DNA of 64,000 nt from Nocardia sp. NBC_01329 (GCF_035956715.1 NZ_CP108381.1:2232001-2296000), one strand, 5' to 3'; positions 50,257 to 59,353 are shown, counted from the stretch's first letter. Made by a program: numbers and translations. The notes: generated by a model from the sequence alone, not told the origin.

Positions 50257-50762
50257 GCACGCTGCATCCGTGTGAGCGCGTCGGCCTCGAGTTCATCGAC
50301 AACGCTCCGCTGAAGTTCAGTGACAGCGTCGATCTCGCGATCACCCCCGCGCAGCTCTTCGAGGTACTGGCCGACGCCGAATCCTGGCCGCACTGGGCGA
50401 GCGTGATCACGAAGGTCACCTGGACCAGCCCCGAACCCCGCGGGGTCGGTACCACCCGGGTCGTCGATATGCGCGGCGGTATCGTCGGCGACGAGGAGTT
50501 CCTGGCCTGGGAGCCGAACACTCGGATGGCGTTCCGGTTCAACAGCAGCTCCACCAGTGCGCTGGCGGCTTTCGCCGAGGACTACCGGGTTGCCGAGACC
50601 GCGGAAGGGTGCCGGCTGACCTGGACGCTGGCGCAGCGACTCGCGGGTCCTGCCCGGTTCACTTCGTTCGCAGCGGCTCCGCTGATGAACCTGGCGTTCC
50701 GGCGTTTCCTGGCGAACCTGCGCCGCTACACCGATCGCCGCTTCGCGACCACGGGGTCCTGA
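50253..50762 (+). CDS. SRPBCC (START/polyketide cyclase-like) family protein
   Basis: The 169-residue protein has the SRPBCC pattern: KFSDSVDLAITPAQLFEVLADAESWPHWASVITKVTW (about 20-57), FNSSSTSALAAFAEDYRV, and C-terminal helix (FTSFAAAPLMNLAFRRFLANLRRY). The fold binds hydrophobic ligands. Role is unknown. The stop codon lies at the edge of a 44-bp palindrome that separates it from the convergent membrane gene. Confidence 0.85.
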   Translation: MSTLHPCERVGLEFIDNAPLKFSDSVDLAITPAQLFEVLADAESWPHWASVITKVTWTSPEPRGVGTTRVVDMRGGIVGDEEFLAWEPNTRMAFRFNSSSTSALAAFAEDYRVAETAEGCRLTWTLAQRLAGPARFTSFAAAPLMNLAFRRFLANLRRYTDRRFATTGS

Positions 50763-50804
50763 ACACTCGAGCTGCGGCCCGCGCGGGCCGCAGCTCGAGT
50801 GTTC
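50761..50804. terminator. 44-bp perfect palindrome, bidirectional terminator
   Basis: A 22-bp arm is followed immediately by its exact reverse complement, with no spacer; the axis is at 50782/50783 and arms start GAACACTCGAGCTGCGG. It overlaps the SRPBCC stop codon and ends 12 bp before the stop of the convergent membrane-protein gene. An RNA hairpin of about 20 bp with a tight loop forms on either strand. Confidence 0.85.
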
Positions 50805-50816
50805 AGCAGTCTGGAA

Positions 50817-51209
50817 TCAGCCCATCAGGAAGGAACCCGCGAGCCAGGCGCCCAGCACCAGTACCAGCCCGAGCAGCGCGCCGGGGTAGAGTGCGCGCCC
50901 GCTGCGCGCGGCATTGACGGTGGTGGCGGCACCCACCAGGAATCCGAAACAGCCGCCGAGGACAATAAGCCAATTGCCTGTACTCGGATCGGCGCTGCAA
51001 TCCGCGCGCCCTTCACACACTCCGGTTGCCAGCAGAAACCACGGGGAGATCGCGACCGAGACGATCGCCAGTGCCGCGAGCAGGAACCACAGCAGCCCGG
51101 TGATCACCAGGTCGGATTCGCGGGGCGCGGGGACAGGCGCCCCGCGGCCGTAGGCGTTGTCGGGGATGGGGGAGACCGGATAATGGGTGGAGGTCTGGTC
51201 AGGGAACAT
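50817..51209 (-). CDS. Small membrane protein of unknown function
   Basis: The 130-residue protein has a cytoplasmic Pro-rich N-terminus (about 1-33), a helix pair (LVITGLLWFLLAALAIVSVAI; about 34-54), a Cys-containing loop (VCEGRADCSADP) and two further helices near the C-terminus (LIVLGGCFGFLVGAATTV; LLGLVLVLGAWLAGSFLMG). I do not recognise a family. Two loop Cys may form a disulfide outside. It is monocistronic, ended by the palindrome. Confidence 0.7.
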   Translation of the reverse strand: MFPDQTSTHYPVSPIPDNAYGRGAPVPAPRESDLVITGLLWFLLAALAIVSVAISPWFLLATGVCEGRADCSADPSTGNWLIVLGGCFGFLVGAATTVNAARSGRALYPGALLGLVLVLGAWLAGSFLMG

Positions 51210-51379
51210 ATGCCTCGCGATCGCTCGAGCCGATTAGGGGCCGCCGGATGATACTCAGAACTTTCCCCTGTGCCGCAACTGATCCGGCACCGCGCGCGAC
51301 ACTACACTGCGCACAGTCCCGCGGCATTCGCTGCGGGGAGTAGCGACAACCGTGCGTGAGACGAGCAGAGGAGACGGCG

Positions 51380-51802
51380 ATGCGTGTGCTGTACACAGCT
51401 GAGGCGCTGGCCACCGGAGACGGCCGCAACGGCCATACCCGTACCACCGACGGCCGGATCGACCTCGAACTGGCCGTCCCGAAGGAAATGGGCGGTAGTG
51501 GCGCCGGAGCCAACCCCGAACAGCTCTTCGCCGCCGGGTACGCGGCCTGCTTCCATTCCGCGCTGCGCCTGGTCGGTTCCCGGACGAAGGCGAATGTGAA
51601 CGATTCGGCGGTGGGCGCCAAGGTGGGTATCGGCAGTACGGACAGTGGTGGTTTCGGGCTGACCGTGGTCCTCGAGGTCACCCTCCCGCATCTGTCCGCC
51701 GAGGATGCGCAGGACTTGGCCGATAAAGCGCATCAGGTGTGCCCGTACAGCAATGCGACACGCGGCAATATCGACGTCGAAGTCCGGGTCGCGCAGGACT
51801 GA
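51380..51802 (+). CDS. ohr: Organic hydroperoxide resistance protein (Ohr/OsmC family)
   Basis: The 140-residue thiol peroxidase reduces organic hydroperoxides in the cytoplasm. Reactive Cys57 is in YAACFHSAL and the resolving Cys121 in VCPYSNATRGN, the standard Ohr pair. ANPEQLFAAGYAACF is the family core. GAGGAGA precedes the ATG at 51380. The usual regulator OhrR (MarR family) is not adjacent; the nearest MarR gene (56070-56552) sits with the MFS pump. Confidence 0.93.
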   Translation: MRVLYTAEALATGDGRNGHTRTTDGRIDLELAVPKEMGGSGAGANPEQLFAAGYAACFHSALRLVGSRTKANVNDSAVGAKVGIGSTDSGGFGLTVVLEVTLPHLSAEDAQDLADKAHQVCPYSNATRGNIDVEVRVAQD

Positions 51803-51821
51803 TCGCGGTGCGGCCCCCGCG

Positions 51822-52823
51822 CTAGCTCTTCGGCGGCCCGGGGTCACCAGCGGAGGTAGGGGCGGTCCCGCTGTCCGGATCAGCAGCGGGAGGCGCCGCC
51901 TGGGTGACCACAGGGGTCTCCACCGCAAAGGCGGTTCCCCCGTCGTTCGCCCGGTCGCTGCCCGCGGCCGAGTAGTTCGCCGAGGCCTCCCGGGATATGC
52001 TCACCCGCCAGGGCATTCGGCCCCCCGTGGCGCTACGGGGCAGTGTCGCCACCGCGATCACCGCGGCACCCACCGAGATGATCACCGCAGCTATCGCTGA
52101 ATTGGTGATCGTACTGCTGGCGACGTAATCCACCTGGTTCAGACCCGCGACCGGTTTCGACCCGTCGTTCACCGCCCAGTTGATCCAAGAACCGAGCTGA
52201 CCACCCAGATCCCAGCGTCGGTTCGTCATACTCTTGAGTTCTTTTTGCCGGGCGGTCAGGTACAACATGTTCACGACCACCAGCAGCGCGCTGATCACCG
52301 CGCCGCCGGTGGCGATACGCGCGAAACGTTCGGAGTTGGTGGCGATATGGATCGCGACCGCCGCGATCGTGAGGGCGATCATGCTGCTCGCGGCGATCGC
52401 CCACGAACCGGTCAGATCGGCGGCGGGCGGCGGGCCCTTCGACGACCAGACGCTCAGGTAGCGGGTGGTCGAGTCGATCTGCCCGAACGGGGTGGCAGCG
52501 GCCATACCGTCGGGGCCGTGTGCGACCAGCCAGTGTTTGAACATCAGGATGAAGACGATGACTCCGCCGAGGGCGGCGACGACATAGCCCCATTTCCCGC
52601 TCATCTGTGGCGCGGTTCGGATGTCCTCGGCGCGTTCCTGCGCCAGGCGCAGGCCTGCCCGGGCGCGAGTGCGGTGGCGCTCCCAAGCCTCGGCTCGTGC
52701 ACCGGCGGGCAGGGGCGGGGATGCGGGCGTGGCCGCCGCCGTCGTCGGCCGCGCGGCGCGAACCGTGCTCGACGATACGGCGTCGTCACCTTCGCTCGCT
52801 CCCCACGGGCTCGGTTTGACCAT
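51822..52823 (-). CDS. Multi-pass membrane protein of unknown function
   Basis: The 333-residue protein has an N-terminal charged/Ala-rich cytoplasmic region (about 1-72) and four predicted membrane helices: KWGYVVAALGGVIVFILMF (about 77-95), IAASSMIALTIAAVAIHIA, IATGGAVISALLVVVNMLY, and SAIAAVIISVGAAVIAVATL. Between helices 1 and 2 and after helix 3 are hydrophilic segments; the C-terminal 60 residues are disordered (Pro/Ala/Asp-rich). No family recognised. It converges with ohr. Confidence 0.7.
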   Translation of the reverse strand: MVKPSPWGASEGDDAVSSSTVRAARPTTAAATPASPPLPAGARAEAWERHRTRARAGLRLAQERAEDIRTAPQMSGKWGYVVAALGGVIVFILMFKHWLVAHGPDGMAAATPFGQIDSTTRYLSVWSSKGPPPAADLTGSWAIAASSMIALTIAAVAIHIATNSERFARIATGGAVISALLVVVNMLYLTARQKELKSMTNRRWDLGGQLGSWINWAVNDGSKPVAGLNQVDYVASSTITNSAIAAVIISVGAAVIAVATLPRSATGGRMPWRVSISREASANYSAAGSDRANDGGTAFAVETPVVTQAAPPAADPDSGTAPTSAGDPGPPKS

Positions 52824-52898
52824 CGCCTCAGTTTAATTCTGCGCCCACCACTGGGAACATCGGCGAATTCGCCGGAAGGGCGCGGTATCCCGCCCTCC

Positions 52899-53129
52899 TC
52901 AAGCAGCGTCCGAGCGTTCCGCGTGGCCATTGGCCACCAGATCCACGACGACATCACGGACCACGGTCTGGATCTGCAGGGCCTGCGCACACAGCGTTTC
53001 CGGGATCGGGCCGCCGTCAGCAACACCGGTCTCGGCGATCTCGACGAGATCGTTGATGATATGACAGAGCGCGAGAAGACGTCGCACCATGTCCCGCCGC
53101 TCGGCCGGCGGAAGTACCTCGGGGTTCAC
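52899..53129 (-). CDS. Small helical hypothetical protein
   Basis: The 76-residue soluble protein is predominantly helical (AERRDMVRRLLALCHIINDL; QALQIQTVVRDVVVDLVANG), with a single Cys pair-like C22/C47 spacing. No family is recognised. It lies downstream (minus strand) of the divergent lipase gene and upstream of the membrane protein gene, with no clear operon signal. Confidence 0.55.
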   Translation of the reverse strand: MNPEVLPPAERRDMVRRLLALCHIINDLVEIAETGVADGGPIPETLCAQALQIQTVVRDVVVDLVANGHAERSDAA

Positions 53130-53257
53130 CTTTCTGTCATCGTCGATGGCCTCGTTGTTGTTTCGCCGGCGCCTGTGCGGTGTCGTCTACGGCCCGCGGC
53201 CATCGGTTACGGTGAGCCCGATCCAGTAGGAACCACAGCCGGGAGACGAGGGTGGCC

Positions 53258-54451
53258 ATGCGCCGGGTGTTGTCGATGGCGAGTGTGTTGTTGTGCGCGC
53301 TCGTCGCCGGATGCGGCGGCGAGCGGAACGGCGATACGGACCGGCCCGATCGCGGCACTGTCGTCGCGGTGACGCCGGTTTTCGAGATGACCGGTGCGGA
53401 GACCGCCGATTACCTCGCCGAATGGAGGTATCCGGTCGCCGGGGCGAACGGTATTCGTGCCCAGCGGGTCGTCTACAACACCGTCGCGGCCGACGGTTCG
53501 CCTATCACCGCCAGCGGCCTGGTCGTGTTCCCGGACACCGGCACCGTGCGGTTGCGTACGGTCTCCTATGCGCACGGCACCACGGTGCGCCGGGAGGAGG
53601 CGCCTTCGGCGGACGGTGAGGCCGAACGTGCCCGCACCGTCCAGTTCGCCGCCGCCGGCTACGCCGCGGTCGCCCCCGATTATCTCGGTCTCGGTGAAGG
53701 GCCGGGATTCCATCCGTACGCGCACGCCCCGACGGAAGGGTCCGCATCGGCGGATCTGCTGGTGGCGGCCCGTTCACTGCTCGCCGATCAGCGCCGCGAA
53801 CTGGATCCCGGTGTGCTGGTGACCGGATTCTCCCAGGGCGCCCAGGCCGCCCTCGCACTCGCCCGTGAACTGCGCAGTGGCGCTGTCGAGGGGTTCGGCC
53901 TGGCCGCCACCGCGGCGGTGAGCGGGGCATACGCCGTGCAAGAGGTGCAGGCGCCGGCCGCGCTGGACGGGCGGGTCGAGAGCCGGTCTGCTGTGCTGTA
54001 TCTGGGTTATTGGATGACCGCGATGAACCGCATATATCACCTCTACGACGATCCGGCCCAAGCCTTCCGGCAGCCCTACGCACAACGGATCGAAGCGCTG
54101 TTCGACGGACATCACGATCTGCTGGCGGTGTCCTCGGGATTGCCCCGTACTCCGGAGGAGTTGCTCACCCCGCAATATCTGGAATTGGCCCGCAATCCCA
54201 CGGGTGCCGCGCTGCGGGCCATGTCCGACAGCGATACCGTCTGTGACTGGACTCCGGAGGTATCGGTCCGGCTCTTCGCGGCGCGAGGTGATCGCAGTGT
54301 GCCATTCGAGAATTCGCAACGCTGTATGAAGGCCGAGCTCGGTGCGTCCGCCGAGCTGGTCGATCTCGGCGATATCGACCACGGCGATACCGTCCGTGTC
54401 GCTCTTCCGCAAATCCTCGACTGGTTCCGGAAAACGCAACCGCCCGCCTGA
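53258..54451 (+). CDS. Secreted lipoprotein lipase/esterase (LIP-family alpha/beta hydrolase)
   Basis: The 397-residue protein has a lipoprotein signal ending LVAGC (Cys19). The fold is that of secretory lipases: SYAHGTTVRREEAPS, YAAVAPDYLGLGEGPGFHPY (about 131-150), nucleophile in VTGFSQGAQAALALARELR (about 188-206), Asp in FAARGDRSVPFENSQ and a His in LGDIDHGDTVRVALP. Such enzymes hydrolyse lipid or ester substrates outside the cell. ATG 53258 is used; GTG 53252 would add two residues. Confidence 0.88.
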   Translation: MRRVLSMASVLLCALVAGCGGERNGDTDRPDRGTVVAVTPVFEMTGAETADYLAEWRYPVAGANGIRAQRVVYNTVAADGSPITASGLVVFPDTGTVRLRTVSYAHGTTVRREEAPSADGEAERARTVQFAAAGYAAVAPDYLGLGEGPGFHPYAHAPTEGSASADLLVAARSLLADQRRELDPGVLVTGFSQGAQAALALARELRSGAVEGFGLAATAAVSGAYAVQEVQAPAALDGRVESRSAVLYLGYWMTAMNRIYHLYDDPAQAFRQPYAQRIEALFDGHHDLLAVSSGLPRTPEELLTPQYLELARNPTGAALRAMSDSDTVCDWTPEVSVRLFAARGDRSVPFENSQRCMKAELGASAELVDLGDIDHGDTVRVALPQILDWFRKTQPPA

Positions 54452-54476
54452 ACCGGGTCGGGTTCGGGCGGGCGGT
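54439..54476. terminator. Bidirectional terminator hairpin
   Basis: A 16-bp stem with one T-G pair (ACCGCCCGCCTGAACC and its counterpart) and loop GGGTCG. It includes the lipase stop codon and lies before the convergent MFS gene's stop. Confidence 0.65.
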
Positions 54477-54498
54477 CGCGGTCCGGATCGCCGGGAGA

Positions 54499-56073
54499 TC
54501 AGTGCATGAGCACCGGGGCAGGCGTCTCGGAATCGGGCTTCGCGACCTCACTCGCCTTACGCGGGAGCAGGACGGAGAAGCCGAGGGTGACCAGGCAGAG
54601 TGCGAACGCCACCCAGAAGGTACCGGCATAGGCGTCCGACATCTCCCCGAGCATCACGGATTCGAACTTCTCACCCAGGCTCGCGACGTACTGCAGTACC
54701 GACGGGTCGGGCTGTTCGCCGGTCCGCTGGGCCTCCATCATCGCCTGCCCGGCCGATACGGCTTCGGAGTTCTTCATCCGGTTGGTCAGCACCACCGAGA
54801 TCACGGCGACGCCCACCGAACTGGCGATCTGTTGAATGATGTTCAGCAGGGTGGAACCGCGGGCGACCTGTGCCTCGTTGAGGGTCCGCAACGCGGCCGT
54901 CATCAGCGGCATCATCGTGAGACCCATACCGAGACCCATCACGAACAGGACACTCAGCACATAGAAGTACGAGCTGTCTGCTTCGATCTGGGTGAGTCCG
55001 AACATGGTCACGGTGAGAATCGCCAGACCGACCGGTACCACCCGACCGATCGGCACCTTGTCCACCAGCATGCCGGCGATCGGCATGGTGAGCAGCGAAC
55101 CGATACCCTGCGGCGCCACCAGCAGCCCGGCCAGCAGCGCGCTCTCACCCCGCACCTGCTGGAAATAGGTGGGGATCAACAGCAGCCCGCCGAAGAACGA
55201 AGCGGAGAACAGGAACATCGTGACGGTGGCGACCGTCAGATCGCGGTTCTTGAACAGCCGCAGGTCCAGCAGCGGATTCTTGGGCTTGAACGAGTAGAAC
55301 ACGAACGCGACCACCAACGCGCCGCCGACCAGCATGGTCGCCCACACCTTCGGAGTGGCGACGGTGCCCTCCTCCGGGATGGAGGAGATGCCGTACAGGA
55401 ACAGCGCCAGACCCGGCGACAGCATGAGCATGCCGACGAAATCGAACGAATCACCGGCCCGCGGCGTGTCCTTGGGCAGCACGACCCAGGCGTAGCCGAG
55501 CGCGATGATGCCGAGCGGCAGGTTGATCAGGAAGATCCAATGCCAGGACGCGTCCTCGATGAGCCAGCCACCGAGGATCGGGCCGAGGATCGGACCCAGC
55601 AGCATGGGAACACCCAGGATGGCCATCAGCCGGCCCATCCGCTCCGGTCCCGCGGCCTTGGTCATGATCGTCATACCCAGCGGCATGAGCATGCCGCCAC
55701 CCAGGCCCTGGATCACCCGGAACCCGATGAGTGCGCCGATGTTCCAGGACAGCGCGCACAGCACCGAACCGAAGGTGAACAGCACCAGGGCCATCATATA
55801 GAGCCGTTTGGTGCCGAAACGGTCCGCGGCCCAGCCGGTCAGCGGGATGACGGTGGCCAGCGCCAGCGTATAGGCGGTGACCGTCCAGGCCACCGTGGAG
55901 TAGTTGGCGACATCGAATTCGGTCTGGAACGTCGGCATTGCGACGTTCACCACCGTGATGTCCAGAATGGACATGATGGCGCCGAGAACCACCACACCGG
56001 CCAGTTTCAGTACCGATGCGTCGATTCTGTCCGAAGCCCCCGCGTCGGGCGCGGGGGCTGGGCTTGCGTTCAC
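54499..56073 (-). CDS. DHA2-type (14-TM) MFS multidrug efflux transporter
   Basis: The 524-residue protein has about 14 membrane helices and EmrB/QacA-type motifs: LDITVVNVAMPTFQ (motif D1-like, about 37-50), GWAADRFGTKRLYMM (motif A), GFRVIQGLGGGMLMPLGMT (motif B-like) and GPILGPILGGWLIED (motif C). It extrudes drugs or metabolites by proton antiport in the cytoplasmic membrane. The GTG start at 56073 overlaps the MarR stop (GTGA). The MarR gene upstream is the likely repressor, through the operator at 56573-56602. Confidence 0.93.
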   Translation of the reverse strand: MNASPAPAPDAGASDRIDASVLKLAGVVVLGAIMSILDITVVNVAMPTFQTEFDVANYSTVAWTVTAYTLALATVIPLTGWAADRFGTKRLYMMALVLFTFGSVLCALSWNIGALIGFRVIQGLGGGMLMPLGMTIMTKAAGPERMGRLMAILGVPMLLGPILGPILGGWLIEDASWHWIFLINLPLGIIALGYAWVVLPKDTPRAGDSFDFVGMLMLSPGLALFLYGISSIPEEGTVATPKVWATMLVGGALVVAFVFYSFKPKNPLLDLRLFKNRDLTVATVTMFLFSASFFGGLLLIPTYFQQVRGESALLAGLLVAPQGIGSLLTMPIAGMLVDKVPIGRVVPVGLAILTVTMFGLTQIEADSSYFYVLSVLFVMGLGMGLTMMPLMTAALRTLNEAQVARGSTLLNIIQQIASSVGVAVISVVLTNRMKNSEAVSAGQAMMEAQRTGEQPDPSVLQYVASLGEKFESVMLGEMSDAYAGTFWVAFALCLVTLGFSVLLPRKASEVAKPDSETPAPVLMH

Positions 56074-56552
56074 GAATTGTCTCCTGACGATGCTGGGGGG
56101 CACGCCACGACGTTGTGCACGGCCCCGGACTCGAGCACAGCGGCGAGGACCCGTCCGAGGTCCTCGCGTAACGCGTCGGGCAAGCGGTCGACGACCTTGT
56201 CGATCGTCGCGAGGTGGATCGCGATCTGATCCCAGGCGAGGTGATGCCCGTGTTCGGTGGGGCCGACGAGTTTGACCCGCCGATCCGTGGGGCTCTCCTG
56301 CCGGGTGAGCAGACCGAGGCGGACCAGCCGATCGACATTGCGGCCGGCCGCGGTCATCGACAGCCCGAGTTCGTCCGCGATGGTGTGGATCGGTTGCGGC
56401 TCGGTGTGCCGGACCACGCTGAACAGAACCCGGGCCTGTGACAGGGTCAGGTCGAGTTCGGCCATCCGGTCGACGCCCTGCCACTTTCCGGGATCGCAGA
56501 CAGCGAGCACGAATTGCTCGATCAGGGTGCTCGTCTCCGACTCACTTGCCAC
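56070..56552 (-). CDS. MarR-family regulator of the MFS pump
   Basis: The 160-residue winged-helix protein has LSQARVLFSVVRHTEPQPIHTIADELGLSMTAAGRNVDRLVRLGLLTRQESPTDRRVKLVGPTEHG (about 36-102), the full HTH plus wing with the DxR wing motif. It overlaps the MFS gene by four bases, an arrangement typical of a drug-responsive repressor with its pump. A perfect inverted repeat 20 bp upstream is a probable binding site. The effector is unknown. Confidence 0.92.
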   Translation of the reverse strand: MASESETSTLIEQFVLAVCDPGKWQGVDRMAELDLTLSQARVLFSVVRHTEPQPIHTIADELGLSMTAAGRNVDRLVRLGLLTRQESPTDRRVKLVGPTEHGHHLAWDQIAIHLATIDKVVDRLPDALREDLGRVLAAVLESGAVHNVVACPPASSGDNS

Positions 56553-56572
56553 CGCGCGATCATATGGGTGTT

Positions 56573-56602
56573 CGTAATAATCGCGGAAGCGGGATTATTA
56601 CG
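56573..56602. promoter_or_regulatory. MarR operator candidate
   Basis: CGTAATAATC, a 10-bp spacer and its exact complement GATTATTACG form a perfect dyad, unusually AT-rich for the region. It begins 20 bp upstream of the marR start, where an autoregulatory site would lie. Confidence 0.6.
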
Positions 56603-56713
56603 GATGTGACCGGAAACATAGCGGGTGAGTAGCCGTATCGCATCGAGATATGGCGCAAGGGCTCGCCTCGGGCGAAGAAACCTCGGTTCCGGGGCCGGTG
56701 CGGGGCGGCCGTG

Positions 56714-57634
56714 TCAGTCCGCGGGCGGCGCGTCGCCGAAGAAGTCCACCAGGAGTTCCGCCACGCGGTCGGGCTGCTCCAGATGCAGGAAGTGCCCGGA
56801 TCCGGACAGGGTTTCGCTCGTTCCGCCTGCGGGCGCCAAAACCTCGCCCACCCCGGTGACGAACGCCGGATGCAGGGTTGTGTCGGCATCGCCGTGCAGG
56901 TACAGCATGGGGACCTGGGGAGCGCCGTCCCAGTGCCGGTGGAGTTCCGTATAGGGCGCGGCCGGCTTCCCGGCGAACCGGACGAACGTCCGGTAGTAGG
57001 ACAGCGCCGCGGTTCGGTGGGCGGTGGTGGGAAGAGCCGCCAGAGTGTGTGCGATATCGGCGTCGGCCCGATACCCGGGGGACCAGTCGTGCCACAGCCG
57101 GGGGATCAGTCGATCGAGCGACCGTTCGGATATTCCCGGCAGTTGGTTGAACAGGATGTACCAACTGAACCGCAACTGCCGCAGATACGCCGCCATTCCC
57201 GCACCGCGGCGCGGGCGCAGGGCCGGGACCGGCGGTATTGCGAGTGACGCGACCCGTCGAAACGGGCAATCCGGCTGCGCGGCAACCGTATTGGTGGTCA
57301 GCGCACCCCAATCGTGGCCGATCAGCACCGCGCCCGGCGGGGCGCCGAGTGCGCGGTACAGCGCGAGCGTGTCGTAGGCGAGGGCGCCCAGGTGATAGTC
57401 GCCGTCATCGGGTACGGCGGTCGGCGCGTATCCCCGCGTGAACGGGGCGATCACCCGGTATCCGTGCTCGGCGAGTGCGGGACCGAGATGACGCCAGGTC
57501 CAGGCGCTGTCGGGGAATCCGTGCAAGCAGAGGGCGAGCCGCCCGCCGGGATCTCCCCAGGCGAGTGCCGTCATCGTCAGGTGCGGTAGCCGGTACTCGA
57601 TCGTCTCGGGCCGCTCGGACTCGCACTCGCCCAT
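56714..57634 (-). CDS. Alpha/beta hydrolase (epoxide hydrolase/haloalkane dehalogenase-like)
   Basis: The 306-residue protein begins MGECESERPETIEYRLPHLT. LCLHGFPDSAWTWRHLGPAL (about 35-54) has the oxyanion HGFP motif, GAVLIGHDWGALTTNTVAA (about 104-122) gives an Asp nucleophile (HDWG, as in epoxide hydrolases), LYLHGDADTTLHPAF supplies the acid and SGHFLHLEQPDRV the His. The substrate is unknown. ATG 57634 follows AAAGGAA. It is transcribed alone, on the strand opposite to lsr2. Confidence 0.88.
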   Translation of the reverse strand: MGECESERPETIEYRLPHLTMTALAWGDPGGRLALCLHGFPDSAWTWRHLGPALAEHGYRVIAPFTRGYAPTAVPDDGDYHLGALAYDTLALYRALGAPPGAVLIGHDWGALTTNTVAAQPDCPFRRVASLAIPPVPALRPRRGAGMAAYLRQLRFSWYILFNQLPGISERSLDRLIPRLWHDWSPGYRADADIAHTLAALPTTAHRTAALSYYRTFVRFAGKPAAPYTELHRHWDGAPQVPMLYLHGDADTTLHPAFVTGVGEVLAPAGGTSETLSGSGHFLHLEQPDRVAELLVDFFGDAPPAD

Positions 57635-57837
57635 GGATGTTCCTTTCGTTCGGCCCCGCCACGGTAACCCGGGTCGATCGTGCCCCGGCGACTTCTCTGT
57701 CATCGGGAGCGGTATGCTCACATCCCCCGGATGAGGTCGCTGTGCCGGCGCTGCGGGCAGGCCCGGATCTTTCACACGGCCACGGGGTAGTTGATGTCAT
57801 ATCCGGCAAGATAATTGGGGATCGGAGGAGCAAGCCC

Positions 57838-58164
57838 ATGGCGCGCAAGGTCGTCATCAGTTTGATCGATGACCTCGACGACGAATCACCCGCGGCCGAA
57901 ACTGTGGTGTTCGCGTTCGAGGGCGTTACGTACGAGATCGACCTGACCGAAGCCAATGCGGGGGAATTGCGCGCAGTCTTCGGCAAATGGACCCCCTTCG
58001 CGCGTAAGGCCGGACGGGCCGCGCGGACGAAGCGAGAGCGGCCGACCCGGTCGGCATCGGCGAAGCTGATCCGGGAGTGGGCGCTACGCAACGGGCACGA
58101 GGTATCGGCGCGCGGCCGGATACCGGCCGGGATCCTCGCCGCTTTCCGTCGCGTCAACGGATAG
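57838..58164 (+). CDS. lsr2: Lsr2 nucleoid-associated protein
   Basis: The 108-residue protein is the actinobacterial H-NS-like silencer. N-terminal ARKVVISLIDDLDDESPA and TYEIDLTEANAGELRAVF form the oligomerisation domain (about 1-60). C-terminal SAKLIREWALRNGHEVSARGRI (about 77-98) is the DNA-binding domain with the RGR AT-hook that enters AT-rich minor groove. The ATG at 57838 is preceded by GGAGGAGC. Lsr2 binds AT-rich, often horizontally acquired DNA; several AT-rich patches in this window (6790-6830, 56573-56602, 62610-62700) could be targets (inference). Confidence 0.95.
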   Translation: MARKVVISLIDDLDDESPAAETVVFAFEGVTYEIDLTEANAGELRAVFGKWTPFARKAGRAARTKRERPTRSASAKLIREWALRNGHEVSARGRIPAGILAAFRRVNG

Positions 58165-58191
58165 CGGCGGGCCCGGCCCGATACACGCGGG

Positions 58192-59061
58192 TCAATTCGC
58201 GTGGTTTGTGGTGCCGGCTATCGGTTTGTAGGCAACACCACCGACCATGACATTCTCTTCCGGATAGCGCGGCCGCAGCGGCGGTCCGGCGGGCCACCAC
58301 TCATCCAGCTGGACCAAACCCGGTTCGAGGAGTTCGAGGCCGCAGAAGTATTCGAGGATCTGCTCGGCAGTGCGATACCAGCCCGAGCCCAGGCCCTTTT
58401 CGGTGAAGCGACGTTCGAGTTCCTTGGCGAGTGTGTGATGCTGCGGATCGTCCGGCCCTGGATCGTAGAAATGGCTGATCGCCAGATAGGACCCGGGCGG
58501 TAGCAGTTCCACATATCTGTGCATGATCCCGACGGGGTCGAGTTCGTCGTCGACATGATGCAGTAGCCCGCACAGGATCAGACCGATCGGCCGGTCCATG
58601 TCCAGATACCTGGTCACGTCGGAATTGCGCAGCAGGGTCTTGTCTTCGAGGAGGTCGGCGGGCACGAAGTGGGTGTTCTCGTTCTGTTCGAGGAGTACTC
58701 GCCCGTGCGCGTTGCAGACCGGGTCGTTGTCGACATAGACGACCCGCGCGTCCGAGTTCTGCTGCTGGGCGACCTCGTGAGTGTTGGCGACGGTGGGCAG
58801 ACCGGCCCCGATATCGAGGAACTGATCGATACCCGCCGCCCCGGCCAGGTGCCGGGTGACCCGGTGCAGCCAGCGCCGGTTCATGATGGATACATCGCCC
58901 TGCCGTGGCGCGACCTCGAGGATCGAGGAGTAGGCGGCGCGATCGATGTCGTAGTTGTCCTTGCCGCCGAGGCTGTAGTCGTAGACACGGGCGATGCTGG
59001 CCCGGGTGGTGTCCACGCCGACCGGTTTTCGAACGCCGGTCCGGTGCGCCGGTTCGGCCAT
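58192..59061 (-). CDS. DUF574-type SAM-dependent methyltransferase, copy 1
   Basis: The 289-residue protein of the DUF574 family, expanded in actinomycetes, starts MAEPAHRTG. TTRASIARVYDYSLGGKDNY (about 19-38) is the family hallmark; QFLDIGAGLPTVANTHEVAQ (about 80-99) is the SAM-binding motif I and VVYVDNDPVC follows. Substrate is unknown; members are often linked to XRE/DUF397 regulators, as with the XRE gene 2.5 kb away. A second, very similar gene lies upstream on the same strand (59354-60238). Confidence 0.85.
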   Translation of the reverse strand: MAEPAHRTGVRKPVGVDTTRASIARVYDYSLGGKDNYDIDRAAYSSILEVAPRQGDVSIMNRRWLHRVTRHLAGAAGIDQFLDIGAGLPTVANTHEVAQQQNSDARVVYVDNDPVCNAHGRVLLEQNENTHFVPADLLEDKTLLRNSDVTRYLDMDRPIGLILCGLLHHVDDELDPVGIMHRYVELLPPGSYLAISHFYDPGPDDPQHHTLAKELERRFTEKGLGSGWYRTAEQILEYFCGLELLEPGLVQLDEWWPAGPPLRPRYPEENVMVGGVAYKPIAGTTNHAN

Positions 59062-59353
59062 GTCGACCCTCTCTATCGCGAAGAAATCTGGCTGGAAAAT
59101 GTGATTCAGGTCACCAAAGCGTAGAACGCGGCGCCGGGGTGAGCAATCGGCGCCGATCGAACTGCGCGAGAAGATGGTTCGCGTCATCGGAGTGGGTCGA
59201 GCCTATCCCGGATGCGTGTAGTCGGCACGGCGATCGGGCCCAACTGTCCCGTTTGTGAATTCAATTGCACGAAAAAGGATTAGGAGTCGTCCGGTCGTGG
59301 CGGTCGCCGGGTGGAAACCCGGCGCCGTGCACCAGCGGACAACAATTTCTTCG

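Noticed and set aside
54502..56229. A 575-codon frame antisense to the MFS gene
   Set aside because: His/Gln/Arg-rich text typical of the antisense of membrane genes; no plausible domain.
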